NCBI GenBank assembly: GCA_030704615.1
Contig: CM060734.1
Location: 39,200,042-39,264,041 of the forward strand
Length of the DNA stretch: 64,000 bases
From: Takakia lepidozioides
Lineage: Eukaryota > Streptophyta > Takakiopsida > Takakiales > Takakiaceae
Direction: 5' to 3'
The notes under the pieces were generated by a model. The model saw only the letters and a list, made by a program, of their open reading frames with translations, did not search any database and had not been told where the DNA came from. Positions 1 to 10,700 of this stretch are shown here, one piece after another; positions within the stretch are counted from its first letter, which is position 1; each line of letters opens with the position of its first letter. The position numbers and the translations under genes are program-made.

Positions 1-99
1 TTTGTTTTTAAAAACTGGGTGAAAGGATATCGCCTTACCGTATTTTCTAAATAAAGTTTTTCTAAAATTTACCTCAAAAAAATAAATTGCACCCTATAT

Positions 100-1345
100 T
101 TTTTCTCATGTGGTTTTGAAAATACCGGGAGTGACCCCCCCAAGGTTGCAATCAAGAAAATAACCAAGATTGACAACAGCAATGACGAAAAGAAAAGGGG
201 ATAAATGACAACCCTGCCTGACAGATCTGAATAGGGGAACCGCATTAGAAAGAACACCATTGGCAACCACTCTGCTAGAGGCAAAGGTTAACATAATCTT
301 AGTCCAAGAAAGAAAGGGCCACTGAATTTTGTCAAACACCTTTTCAAATCCAGGAGGAGAGCAAGAGGATGGGTGGAGGTCAGTGTTTTTTTTTGGCGAA
401 AAATCGCCAAATGACGACCTCAAAACATTAAAATGGAATATTCTGTCGTAAATTCCCAAATTTTTCATGGATGAAATCGCCAAAATTCTACAAAGAAAAA
501 ATAATAATGGATGAATTCGCCAAATATGGATGATATAAATGGATGAAAGTACATATGAGGATGATTCTATCCAAAATTTCAATGGATGAACAGAATATAT
601 AGCTATTTCTTGTAAAACTTAATAGCCAGTCGTGCTATTTTTCAAATTAAAAAAAAAAAACTGGTGGAGGTTTCGGCGATTTTAAGAATTTCATTGACCA
701 GAACCAGATTGTCTAAAATCATTCGGCCCTTAATAAAGCCTGTTTGCTTAGGCCTAATGAGGGAAGGAAGCAAGCTTTGCAGCCGCAAGGCTAATGCCTT
801 AGCAATGATTTTGTACAAAGAGTTTAAGAGCGTGATCGGTCGATAGTTGGAGAGGAGTTTTCCATCACCTATTTTATAAACAAGCGTAATAATCCCTTCA
901 GAGATCTGTGAGGGCATGATTCCCTTATTCAAGGTATTATTGGCCATCAGGTAGAAGTCATCACTAACGCATTCCCAAAGGGAGCTGAAAAATTCCACCG
1001 AAAGCCCATCAGGGCCAGGGGCTTTGTCCTTTCCAAGGAGCTCCATGGCTGCAGTGAGCTCTGGCTGAGACAGGGGGCATCAAGTGAGATAGCCTGCGGA
1101 CTAGAGACTTTAGTGGGGACACAACCCATCACCAACTGACGATCTGTAAGCTCTTGAACGGAGGGGGGGCAGTGGAGAAGAGAGAGGAGAAGTAACGAAA
1201 AGCTTCCTTGGCAATAAGCCTAGGGGACGAGAGCTCAGAGAATGGAAGGAATTGACTGGGAAGCCCTTCTTTGCTTAGCCTTGACAAGAAAATACTTGTT
1301 CATCTTTCGCCCTGGAGTGACCAATTAATCCAGCATGGATTAGTA
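100..1345 (-). mobile_element. LINE (non-LTR retrotransposon) reverse-transcriptase relic
   Basis: The minus strand encodes reverse-transcriptase blocks of a plant LINE. Around 640-1046 are the finger/palm motifs 'KAPGPDGLSVEFF' and 'NYRPITLLNSLYKIIAK', and around 110-370 are a degenerate 'FDKIQWPFL' and 'RQGCHLSPFLF' block. The catalytic YxDD region is missing, being off the window edge or decayed. The coding frame is broken by frameshifts and by a 283-bp insertion (381-663) described separately, so the copy is dead. No endonuclease domain could be recognised upstream of about 1.35 kb. It lies 0.6 kb upstream of the SWC6 gene and has no visible functional link to it. Confidence 0.85.
381..663. 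mobile_element. Non-autonomous hAT-like element (MITE) inside the LINE
   Basis: The 283-bp insert starts CAGTG followed by a T run and ends in an A run followed by CTG, so its ends are imperfect terminal inverted repeats. It is flanked by the perfect 8-bp direct repeat GTGGAGGT at 373-380 and 664-671. The LINE frame resumes on the other side. Eight-bp target duplications and CAG..CTG ends are typical of hAT transposons. The interior has no coding capacity. It holds a hairpin GGCGAAAAATCGCC (395-408) and about six copies of GGATGA, which may be subterminal binding repeats. Confidence 0.8.
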
Positions 1346-1400
1346 CGCATCGAGTCTACCCCAGATTGCTTTATGATTTTTACTAATAATATGATTTCTT

Positions 1401-1492
1401 ATAGGACCCACTCCTGAAAAGGGGAAGTAGCCCCAAGGCGAAGTGGCTCTTAGTTACCCAAGCTTCGGCCGGAGTCATCTCTCTCTCTATGA
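1401..1492. repeat. Dispersed repeat, copy 1
   Basis: About 90 bp here are closely similar to 58768-58855: a GGACCCACTCCTGAAAAGG-type start, a shared AAGGCGAAGTG core, then GGCCGGAGTCATCTCTCTCT. Both copies end in a CT microsatellite and lie in the same orientation. This looks like the end of an interspersed element (LINE 3' end or SINE-like). The family is not identified. Confidence 0.6.
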
Positions 1493-1917
1493 TTTCTCAT
1501 TTTTGAGGCAAAATGAACTTGAGAGTTGGACCCCAATACATAGGCATATGCCAACAGAGGTGCCACCTCTTGTATAGGCATTATCCCAGGGAGGCATGTC
1601 CTGAACTATAAGTATTTTCTGAGGAAGGTGCATAAGGATCATTCTTGGTGAAGAAGGGCAAGGTCTCCCTCAGGATTTTAGGGTTAGGGCAAACCAAGCA
1701 CCCGAGCTCAATTCGAGGGAGATCACACAGCGGTGAGAAGATTCTTCCAATCTAATATCGTCATTGTAATTTGTCGCGGATCCTTTGGCAAGCGCACCCA
1801 GCGATTGGAGTGACAGACATTTCAGCCGATCTGTAGAGAGACTTTCAGGTGTGAGAGAGCTCCTTTCAGAAGGCAGGCGGATTTGCATGAGTGAGGGAGC
1901 AGTGGGAAATAGAAGTT

Positions 1918-4900
1918 ATGGACGACAACGCAGATGCTCACACGGCTCGCCGTGCCTCCACAAGAGCCCGCAAGATTGCACCGAAGATGGGCGCGGCTAT
2001 TCTGGATGCCAACACCCGTACTCAGGTCTCCTCCCACTCGTCTCGTCAATCTGTTCCATCGACTGATTTGATAGCCTTTGGGGCTTTTGCCCATGTGCTT
2101 ATCTAGGAATGGAAGCACACACAAGTTCCAATTTTGATCCTGAAACCAATAGCGGCCTTTGCCATTCTGAATTTTGAATCAGACATTATGGGTTGTCGCG
2201 TTGGTTGTAGGCATAGAAAGTTGAGAGAATGCTGAAGCAAGGGGTGGCAGGCAGCGCTAGCTCGGCTGGATGCCTTGGAGAAGGACAACACGGGCTTTAA
2301 TGAGTCCATCGACATTGACGACGACGACGATGCCTCTCTTGATGACGACGATCAACGTGAGCACCATTGTCCGCCCCTTCTTCTTTAGAGAGAGATGCAT
2401 AAGACTTTGTTTGTAGCCTTGTGGCCATAGACCCTGCGCCAAATTTGGGCGGAACAAAAGGGACCAGAAACTACCTTTGTGAGGGGCTCACCCTGGTAGC
2501 ATGAGTTACCTTGGTACAAGCATTTAGTTCGGGCTTCGGGATATCCTCTAGGAAGCCCTTCACGCAAGCATCAATCTGCTGTGTGTGAGAAGCCCGAAGT
2601 TAGACTCCAAGAGGGCCAGGGCTTTAGGCTCAGCCTCAAGATTATGAAAGTTGGGGAACAGAGGTTACGAGACAAACGTTCTTGATTGTCCTGAAGAGGA
2701 TCACTCTCTGGTGAGAATATCCCGGACAATGTATCAGAAAATGGATATTGTCTTCAGGTGGCCTGCAAACAGTCCTATGAGTACGTCTTTTAACTTCAGT
2801 GTTAATCCCTCTGCAGTGGAATTGCATGCGCAGTGTAGTGAGACCCAAAGCTTTGTGTTTAGCTGATCGAATTGTATATGCGCATCCCAGTTACAGTTGG
2901 AGGAAAACTCAACACCAAGATAAGTGTAGGAAGGGAGTACATGAATCTCTTCGTCGCCCCATTCCCATTTGAGATACCCTCCTCCCTCCTCATGGTCGTT
3001 TAATGCCACCACTGCGCATTTCGAACATTAGCTTCTAGCCTCCACAGGTCGAAGAACCTCTTTGCACAATCAATCAGCTCATGGAGATTGGATGGGGTAA
3101 TCTCACAGCCAAGAAAATCCAGTTATGTTGTTTGGTAGGCCTGCGAAATCATCTGCAAACGTAAGAGCTGGTATGGTGGCATCACCCACCTTTAGCCCAA
3201 ACCCCTCACTTTCCACATCTTCAAGAAGCTGATTAATGAAAACGTTGAAGAGCAGTGGGGAGAGGGTACACCCTTGTGCTACACCTTGGTCAATATCAAA
3301 GAAGTTAGACTTCTGTCCATTGAACACAACCTTTGGTGTCTGCATAAAGGTTATGGACCATCCTCCACATCTTTCCCTTGATCCCAGAAGACCAAGTTGG
3401 AGCCGTAGCCCGTCACGCCGTACTATTTATAAGCGTTTTTGACATCCAGGAAGAAGACAAAAGTGGGCTTTCCTTCTTTTTTCCTTGCCTGGATGGTCTG
3501 ACTTAGAGTGAAGGAGCAGCCCCTAAGTCTCTGAAAGCCAGCCTGGCCTTCATGGGAACCACATCTAGACTCCAGATCCACATCGAGATGGGTGCTCATA
3601 ATCCTACAAAATAGCTTGCTAACTGCGCTAGAAGCATGACACCGCGGTAGTTCCCAGGTTCTTCTCTGTCCCCTTTCTTATACAGGTTGTCAATGACTCC
3701 CTGTCTCCAGTGAAAGGGGATCACTTCAGTCTGCCAAATAAGGTTGAAGAAAAGGGCAAGGGCCTGTATCATAGAGTCACCACTGCACCCTTATGGTTCC
3801 TTAAAGCCTGAACTTGCTGGCCATGCTTCGGCTTGTACAAGCGCTGCAAGGCCAACCAGACTCACCACCATGGTGGTTCAAGTTAATGTCTTGGTACAAC
3901 TTTCCAGTAAACCCTCTTCTGAGCTCTTACAAGCTGGTTAACATCTTTGCGTAGTATCTAGACCACAGATGTTTGTCGTTTTTGTTATGTCTCTCAGCAA
4001 TCTTGAGGTTGATCTCATTGGTCCACCAATGTACTGCTCTACCACAGACAATTAGTTTCATCCCAATGATCTTCTCAGCCGCAGAGGTAACCAAACTCTC
4101 CCAAGAATCCACAGCTTGTTCGACTTTGCTTCTTGCATCACCTAAGCAAGAAGAGATGTCTTGAAGTGATTGGATCAAGTGTGGGAGGGCCTCATTTAAG
4201 GTCTGGACATAGTCTGTCTGAACTTCTTCCTTCTGGAATTTTTCTATGCACCACTTTCGAATGGAACGAGATCTCTTGGTGTTAAGAAAACACCTTTTGA
4301 TCTCAGTCCATACAAGAAAGTGGTCAGAAGATCCTATATTGGTTCTACCTTTGGCACACTGGGGGAACCACTCCTTCTCCATGATGGGATAATCAGCTCG
4401 TTCCCCAGTTTGGGCTTTTACAGGAGTACACGCAAGTGGTCTTTTATGGGCATATTGTTCAGGCCAGAAGCTGAAGTTCTACCATCAAATTGATAAGTCT
4501 TTTACCTTTTGAAGTCTGCTCATCCTCACCAAAAAGCCCTATGAGATCTTCTTGTTGTAGACCCTTGCCCACCCGAGCATTAAAGTCCCCTAACAAGACC
4601 ACATGGCCTCTGGTGAGGAACTTAGCACAATCCAGCTGTGGTCTTCAAAGGCTTTATTGGTGTCACACTAAGGGTTCCCTCGGTAGTCATGCACAAAGAG
4701 GTCCTCAGTCCTCACACCCGTCTCAGCTGATAATATGTTCATACCGAAGTTCCTTGCTGATGACTATCACAAATGAAATCACGGACAAAGCTTTCTGACC
4801 ACTCTTAGCTGAGGCTGCCTTGAGAGCACACATCTTACCGAACCATTTATAAATGTGAATGCCATTAGCTTGAAGAACTTGTCCCGCTTCAAATTGTTTC

Positions 4901-5945
4901 ATTTGGTTAGTTAGCACACAGAAGTTAAAGGTGCCCAGCCGCAGACAAGCTTTATGCTTACGAATTGTCTGTCGTCTAGGGAGAGAGAGTGAGAGGGAAG
5001 TATGCACACTAGCTGACGAAATGAAAGGAGCAAGCAGAGCGAAGTTAGCAGCTTTTGTACGAGGGCTACACCATCTGTGGTCTTGCAATCTGACAACGGT
5101 AGGGCATGGCTGGGATGGGACACATGCAGGGATTAGCCAGAAGAAACAATTGAAGGGGTCCAAGCGGAAAACACGGCAAGCCAAAGCTCTTGAGCGGGTA
5201 GCCTCAACCAAGAAGGGCCCCCGAAACTTTCTAGACTTGCTTCAAGAGGTATGGCTCCAACGTTTCCTCTCACAAGTAGTCCGCTGTACTCTTTTTGCCC
5301 TTGCAACAATACTCAGACCAGAAGAATCACAAGCACCTATTTCTGATTTGTGTTTCTTGCCTGTGGGTAGTATACCATATTCCTTCTCAAGATTACGTTG
5401 GAAGGACACGAGCATGTTCTGCAGGATTCGTCACCACAGTATGGCAATTTTGAGGGTCAATTGAGATGTCTAGTGCGTCGGACTTCAAGTGCTCTAAACT
5501 AGCTAGAATTAAATAACCTTTTCTGATCCTGGAGCAGTTCCTTTCTTATGATGAATGATTCTAATATACAATAACCTGATTTGTACCTGTACTTCAAAGT
5601 CTCGATAAGTTTGGGTGGTTAAAATCCTAATTCTCAGAAAGAATTCCATCTCTTCAGATAGTGCAGATTCATTCAGTAAATTTGATGTAAGGCGAGTTTC
5701 CCGAAGGACTCAATAGGGGTGGAGTATCTGAACATGTGCAGGCCAATTTGGAGGCATGGCCATCTCATGTGCCCTCGTATCTGAAAGCAGCAGTTGGCCC
5801 ACCCAGTGTGGGCGCACGACGTCACTTTTGTAGTGTGTGTGGCTACCTGGCCCCATACAGTTGTACACGGTGTGGAGCTCGATTCTGCTGTGTGCGTTGC
5901 CAAACCTTGCATACTGACACACGCTGTCAAAAGTTTCTTGCATAA
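1918..5945 (+). CDS. SWC6: SWR1 complex subunit 6 (SEF/VPS71-type zinc finger HIT protein)
   Basis: Four exons give a 178-residue protein, against about 171 in Arabidopsis SWC6/SEF: 1918-2025, 2251-2356, 5130-5248 and 5742-5945. All junctions are GT-AG with matching phases 0, 1, 0. The start is ATG 1918, because an in-frame TGA lies just upstream (1888-1890). The protein has a basic N-terminus (residues 1-36), a short 'ARLDALEKDN' helix followed by an Asp-rich acidic stretch (about 37-71), a basic 'KGSKRKTRQAKALE' segment (about 78-91) conserved in this family, and a C-terminal zf-HIT domain (about 138-178) with the cysteines of 'FCSVCGY', 'CTRCGARFC' and 'RCQTLHTDTRCQKF'. SWC6 is a subunit of the nuclear SWR1 complex that deposits H2A.Z. 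Intron 2 (2.8 kb) contains a dead LINE. No lesion is seen in the reading frame. Confidence 0.9.
2640..4965 (-). mobile_element. Decayed LINE inserted in SWC6 intron 2, antisense
   Basis: Read on the minus strand from about 4965 down to 2640 the order is LINE-like. First comes an apurinic-endonuclease N-terminal part ('LRLGTFNFCVLTNQMKQF', about 4960-4735), then an endonuclease end with the 'SDHFLVW' motif (about 4310), a linker, and reverse transcriptase around 3345-3103 ('GVAQGCTLSPLLFNVFINQ', then 'LTFADDF', where the usual catalytic YADD-type box reads FADD). A C-terminal region with a 'HFLIHCPGY' zinc-knuckle-like block lies near 2750. Many stops and frameshifts break it. It differs in sequence from the LINE at 0.1-1.35 kb, so it is a separate insertion of another family. 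Confidence 0.8.
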
Positions 5946-7050
5946 GCTGAAATCGAACTTTCTTTCAGCCATATGCTACTTAGCAAGGTTGTATGATAAA
6001 CCAGCAGGTATGCCACATTACAAGCACAACATAACTTTGTGCTTAGTACATGTCCCTGTATTCTATAAATGTAACCTCTAGATCAAACTTGAACAGAAGT
6101 TCCTTATTCAAATGTGAGCTCAACTGGCTTTTGTGTGACTACAATGGAAGATATATTTGTTTGTGCTGCTGACTTGTTCCGCAATGCAGCTGGCTGTGTA
6201 ATCGGCATGTGGAAATTTTGTTATTTGTTTATCAAGTGATGTCAACGATTGTGGTTCCCTTGTCAAGTGAGTTCAGATGGCTGGAATGAATTTGGTGTCT
6301 TTCGTTCAAAGAGAAAGTTTGCAAGCTGCTTGAAGCAGTTGTACTTCAAGTCAATGATGCTAAACCAGACATACTATGCTGCTCCTTTCCACAGGTCAAA
6401 CCAGCAGTAGCCCACATATTGAGGATGACATGAGCATTTGGATTTCTGTTTTGGGAAGAGCTCTTCATTGAGGATGGGAAACCATTTGCCCGGGAGGGCT
6501 GGACTGAAGCTTGCATGATGTTGACTTATTTTGTTAATTTTGTCTCACACTGGTTAGATTGATGAATTTGTTTCACCAAAGCAGCTTTTTTGGTTGTACT
6601 AATATTATTACAGGCTAGTACCGTGTTAGCTCAGCCTGAAAGTAGGGTGTTCAAGGTTTACCGTGGTATTCAAAGTGCCTGGAGCTTTGGTAGTTGTAGC
6701 CTGGTCTATGTGTGGCAGTTGCTGGAGCGATGACGCTCAGCTCCTTGGTTGTTTTCCCCAGAAAATTCCAAGATCACTAGATTTTAGGCATAATTGCACA
6801 AGGGAGGCGCTTTGGATTGAGGGTTGGTTTGAATCACCCTTTGGGTGAAAGCAGAGCTAGCTGCCATCATACAATATCCAGCACTATCTGGCGAGTCTGG
6901 TCCAAGGACCGATTGAGGGCAAACATGGCCTGTGGGATGAATTAGAATTTCTCTCACACTCAGCAGGACCAAGGGAGGTGTTCAAGAAAAGTTCTCCTGG
7001 CATCTGTGGGGATGTAAGGACACTATGTAAGGCAGGACAGCTGAAAGCGG
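5946..7050. other. Intergenic, no gene recognised
   Basis: This stretch follows the SWC6 stop codon and probably begins with its 3' UTR. Only short random-looking open frames are present, and no transposon domain was recognised. Confidence 0.5.
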
Positions 7051-7054
7051 CATT

Positions 7055-8760
7055 GCACATTTTGAAGCAAGGATCTGTCCGACTCCTGCACTTGTATTTG
7101 TGTCCTGCAGGAGTGTATCAAGAGGAATAGCCTAGCAGCAGGGAAGCAGATGCACCCCCATATTACTCAAAGTGGATGCAAGCCAAACATCTTTCTATGC
7201 CACTCCCTTTATTAACAAGTGCGGGAGTGTGGTGGCTGCACGGCAAATCTTTGACTCAGTGCCGGAACAAGATCTGTTCACATGGAGTACAATGATAGTT
7301 GGATATGCCAAGCATGGGTGTGGGAGGGACACTATTGCGATTTATGAGCAAATGCAATGGGAAGGGGTGATGCCTAATGGGGTCACGTTCACTTGTGTTG
7401 CTAATGCGCGTTCCAGCCTAGGAGCCCTGAAGAAGGGCAAAGAGGTCCATGCTGACATCATCCAATCTGGAATTGTACTACAAATCATTCTGGAGACTGC
7501 TCTTGCTGATATTTATGCCAAATGTGGGAGCATGAAGGATGCATGCCAAGTATTTGACAAAATGGCTAACCGAAATGTCATCTCATGGAGTGTGATGATT
7601 ACAGGATATGCCAAGCATGGGCGTGGTTGGGAGGCTCTTGAGATGTATACAGAAATGCAACGGGAAGGGGTGATGCCTGACAAGTGGCCTTCATCAGTGT
7701 TCTAGATGCGTGTGGCAGCCTGGCAGTCCTGGAAAAGGCCAAAGAGGTCCATGCTGGCATTAAAAAAGCAGGGATTGCAGCAGATGCCACTTTGGAGACT
7801 GCCCTTGTTGTCGTATATGCCGATGCGGGAGCATGAAAGATACACATCAAGTGTTCAATGGTATGCCCAAGCGAGACGTGGTTTCATGGAGTGCAATGAT
7901 TGCAGGATATGGTTAGCATGGGTATGGAAATGAGGTCCTCCAGCTATTTGAACAAATGCAAAGACAAGGGTTGAAGCCGGATGGTATCACCTTCATCTCT
8001 CTCTCTCTGCGTGTAGCCATGCGGGCTCATGGATGAAGGCTCTCATTACTTCGAGTCCATGAGTCGAGATCTTGGGGTCACTCCTACTCTGCAACATTTT
8101 GCTGCATGGTGGACCACCTTGGTCGTGCAGGGCGATTGGATAAGGCAGAGGACTTGAGTAACAGCATGCCAATAAAACCAGTTGCTTCGGTGTGGGGGGC
8201 CTTGCTTGGTGCCTGCAGAGAAGTTATGAGAATGTGAAGCTGGCTGAACATACAGCAAATGCCTCCTCAAGTGGGATCCATGGGATGCCGGAATGTATGT
8301 GCTGCTCTCAAACATCTATGCTGCAGTTAGCAGGTTGCAGCGATTCTGCAAAGGTGAGACGGAGGACAGAGGTATCAAGAAGGTGCCAGGGAGCAGCTGC
8401 ATTGAGGTGGATAATCAGGTGCATATATTTTTTGTAGAAGACAAAGTGCATCCAAAAATTGAGGAAATCCATGCTAACTGAAGAGATTGTCTGGGCAGAT
8501 GAAGGAGGCTGGATGTATGTCCCTGACACTCGCTTTGTATTGCATGATGTGGAGGAGCAGCCGAAGGAGTTTTCTCTTGGCCACCACTGAGAAGCTGGCC
8601 ATTGCCTTTGAACTGATTAGCACACCCCTGGGATACCTATTCACCTCATCAAGAACCTTCGCGTTTGTGGGGACTGCCACGCCACCACCAAGTTCCATCT
8701 CGAAGATCGTTGGGTGAGGGATTGTTGTATGGGATGCCAACTGTTTTCGGCGACCTGCCC
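7055..8760 (+). pseudogene. PPR-DYW protein pseudogene (organelle RNA editing factor type)
   Basis: The plus strand shows PLS-class pentatricopeptide repeats. The longest open piece (7172-7705) has three motif units with 'AKHGCGRDTIAIYEQMQ', 'YAKCGSMKDACQVFDKM' and 'NVISWSVMITGYAKHG'. Further repeats follow in other frames to about 8300, then an E/E+ region ('VPDTRFVLHDVEEQPKEF') near 8520-8570 and the start of a DYW deaminase-like domain ('EKLAIAF', then 'NLRVCGDCHATTKF' near 8655-8695). These blocks lie in different frames with stops between them, and the final DYW tripeptide is not found. The family acts in plastid or mitochondrial C-to-U RNA editing. This copy has several frameshifts and no complete frame, and a retained intron could not explain all of them. 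Confidence 0.8.
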
Positions 8761-8769
8761 CACACCCCC

Positions 8770-9285
8770 CCCATGGGAAGGGGCGGGGACAGGGAAATTG
8801 TGAAAGAAGCATTCCGCCAACCAGATAAAATCTAGAGAAGTAATTCTTCAACCAAATTCTATCAATTCTGAAGAAAGTTCCCGAAGTGTGATGACACTAC
8901 CTATTCAAACTAATGAAATTTCTCTAGGGAAGTTGTAATTATCTATGTAGTCTCACACACAGGTCATCACCTACTCAATCGTCATATTTTCCCCCAACAT
9001 TGCCATACTGTGGTGATCACCCCTTGATGAACCAGTATATGGCTTTTCAAGGGTCTAAAAGTCCTTGAAGGAAGTACACTACCTGCAGGCAAGACAGCGC
9101 AACTCGAGAAATAACTTGTAATTTCTCTAGAACAGTAATAGTCTCAAAATGATTGTGAGGACATAACAAACAGAGGTGCACTTGCGAAAGAAATGTTGGA
9201 GCAACCCTCTTGACCGCTCCTCTTGCTCCTCTCGTTTCATCAGCTAGTGTTCATAACTCCCCCTTCTCTGGCAAAGCCCAACCCA
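8770..9285. other. Intergenic, no gene recognised
   Basis: This is AT-balanced sequence between the PPR relic and the SWC6 pseudogene. No coding or repeat signature was recognised. Confidence 0.4.
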
Positions 9286-9289
9286 AGCA

Positions 9290-9900
9290 AGAAGGTGGGG
9301 CGATGTGCTAACTTTGATCATCGACGTTGAAGAGAGGGATGATTGTCGTCGTCAAGGGTCAATGGACTCATTGAAGCCCGTGTATTCCTTCTCTTAGAGG
9401 CGCTAGAGCTGCCTGGTCACCATTCGCTTCAGCGATCTCTCTACGTTCCAAATCCTAACCAATCAAGACAACCCAACAATTTCAGAATGCCAAAGAGCTG
9501 CTCTCCAACCTTATCATGACTAAACATTGAACTTTTACGTGTGCCTTCCAGGAGAAAAACCCCCAACGTTCAGAATAAGCACATGGACAATACCACCAAA
9601 GGCTGTCCCATCACTTGATGAAAAAGGACAGAGGAGATGAGTGAGAGCAAACCTGAGCATGGGTGTTGGCGTCCCCTGTAGCTGTGCCCACCTCAAACCT
9701 GTGGGCTCTTGAAGAGGTACAGCGAGCTGTATGGGCATCTGCATTGTCATCCATGACTGCTTCTTCCCACTTCTCCCACACTCCTGCAAATAAGTTTACC
9801 CTCTGAGAAGAGCTCTCTCTCAGTAGCACACCCTTGAAGTGTCTATAGATCCGCCTGCCAGCTGACATGTCTGCAACTCCCAGTGCTGGGTCTTGTTTCC
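9290..9900 (-). pseudogene. SWC6 partial pseudogene (exons 1-2), copy B
   Basis: The minus strand repeats SWC6 exon 1 (start codon near 9754, 'MDDNADAHTARCTSSRAH'), intron 1 and a frameshifted exon 2 (about 9420-9300). Intron 1 is retained, so this is a genomic duplicate and not a retrocopy. Exons 3 and 4, including the zf-HIT domain, are absent, and the acidic stretch of exon 2 is out of frame. It lies about 0.8 kb downstream of NIPP1 copy 1 in the same orientation, exactly as copy C lies downstream of NIPP1 copy 2. Confidence 0.8.
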
Positions 9901-10700
9901 AGACAACCCCTTTTGCTCCAATTTTCTAGGCCGAATTGCCAAGGAAGAGGCAGGAACAAAGAACAACTGTAGAAGAATTGTATGACAGGCAGAGTGTGAA
10001 GACAGGTTTGCTGTGTCTTCCTCAAATCTTCTCCTGAACCCTCCCAGGTTTCGCCATCATGGGTCCTCGCTGCAATTACCTAGTTCATAATTGTATGTGT
10101 TGATCCTTTGGAAGGCCATGGACCCACATCTGCTTGCTGCTGCAGGTAAGGCAGGATAGGCAAAAGCAGCAGCAATGACTTACACTCATCTCTTAACCAA
10201 CACATCCGAGACAGGAACAGAGACAGAGAGATGGAAGCAGAAGTGCTGGGGCTGGTGAAATTTACCCCAACATCTCCACCACTGCTATTTAATGATGACA
10301 ATGACAACCCACACAAAATGAAAGAAAATCACTTTGGTCTTTTGTGTCTCTTGATCTCAGATCCAACAACTTAAAACCTCAAAGAATGAGAGAATTTTCA
10401 CCCTGTTTACCCCAGCATAAAAAACGCTCTGGTTAGCCCGAGTAAGCTGAAGAAAGTTCTTGTGCCAGATGAATCCTGATCAAGCAAGAGTCTATTATGG
10501 AACCTAAGAAGTAACAGGCCAAGCAGAGTCTGGGGAGCTGTACATTAAAGTAACATGCAAGCATCACACCCAAAGAAGGGCTTATGTACAAACTGGAAGC
10601 AAGACTGCTGCTCTCCTGTGATGGCAAACATGTCCTGGTTGTAGTTGTTTTCTCTTCACTATTGCAATCTGAAGCCCCTCAGACTCACCAAAATGCATAA

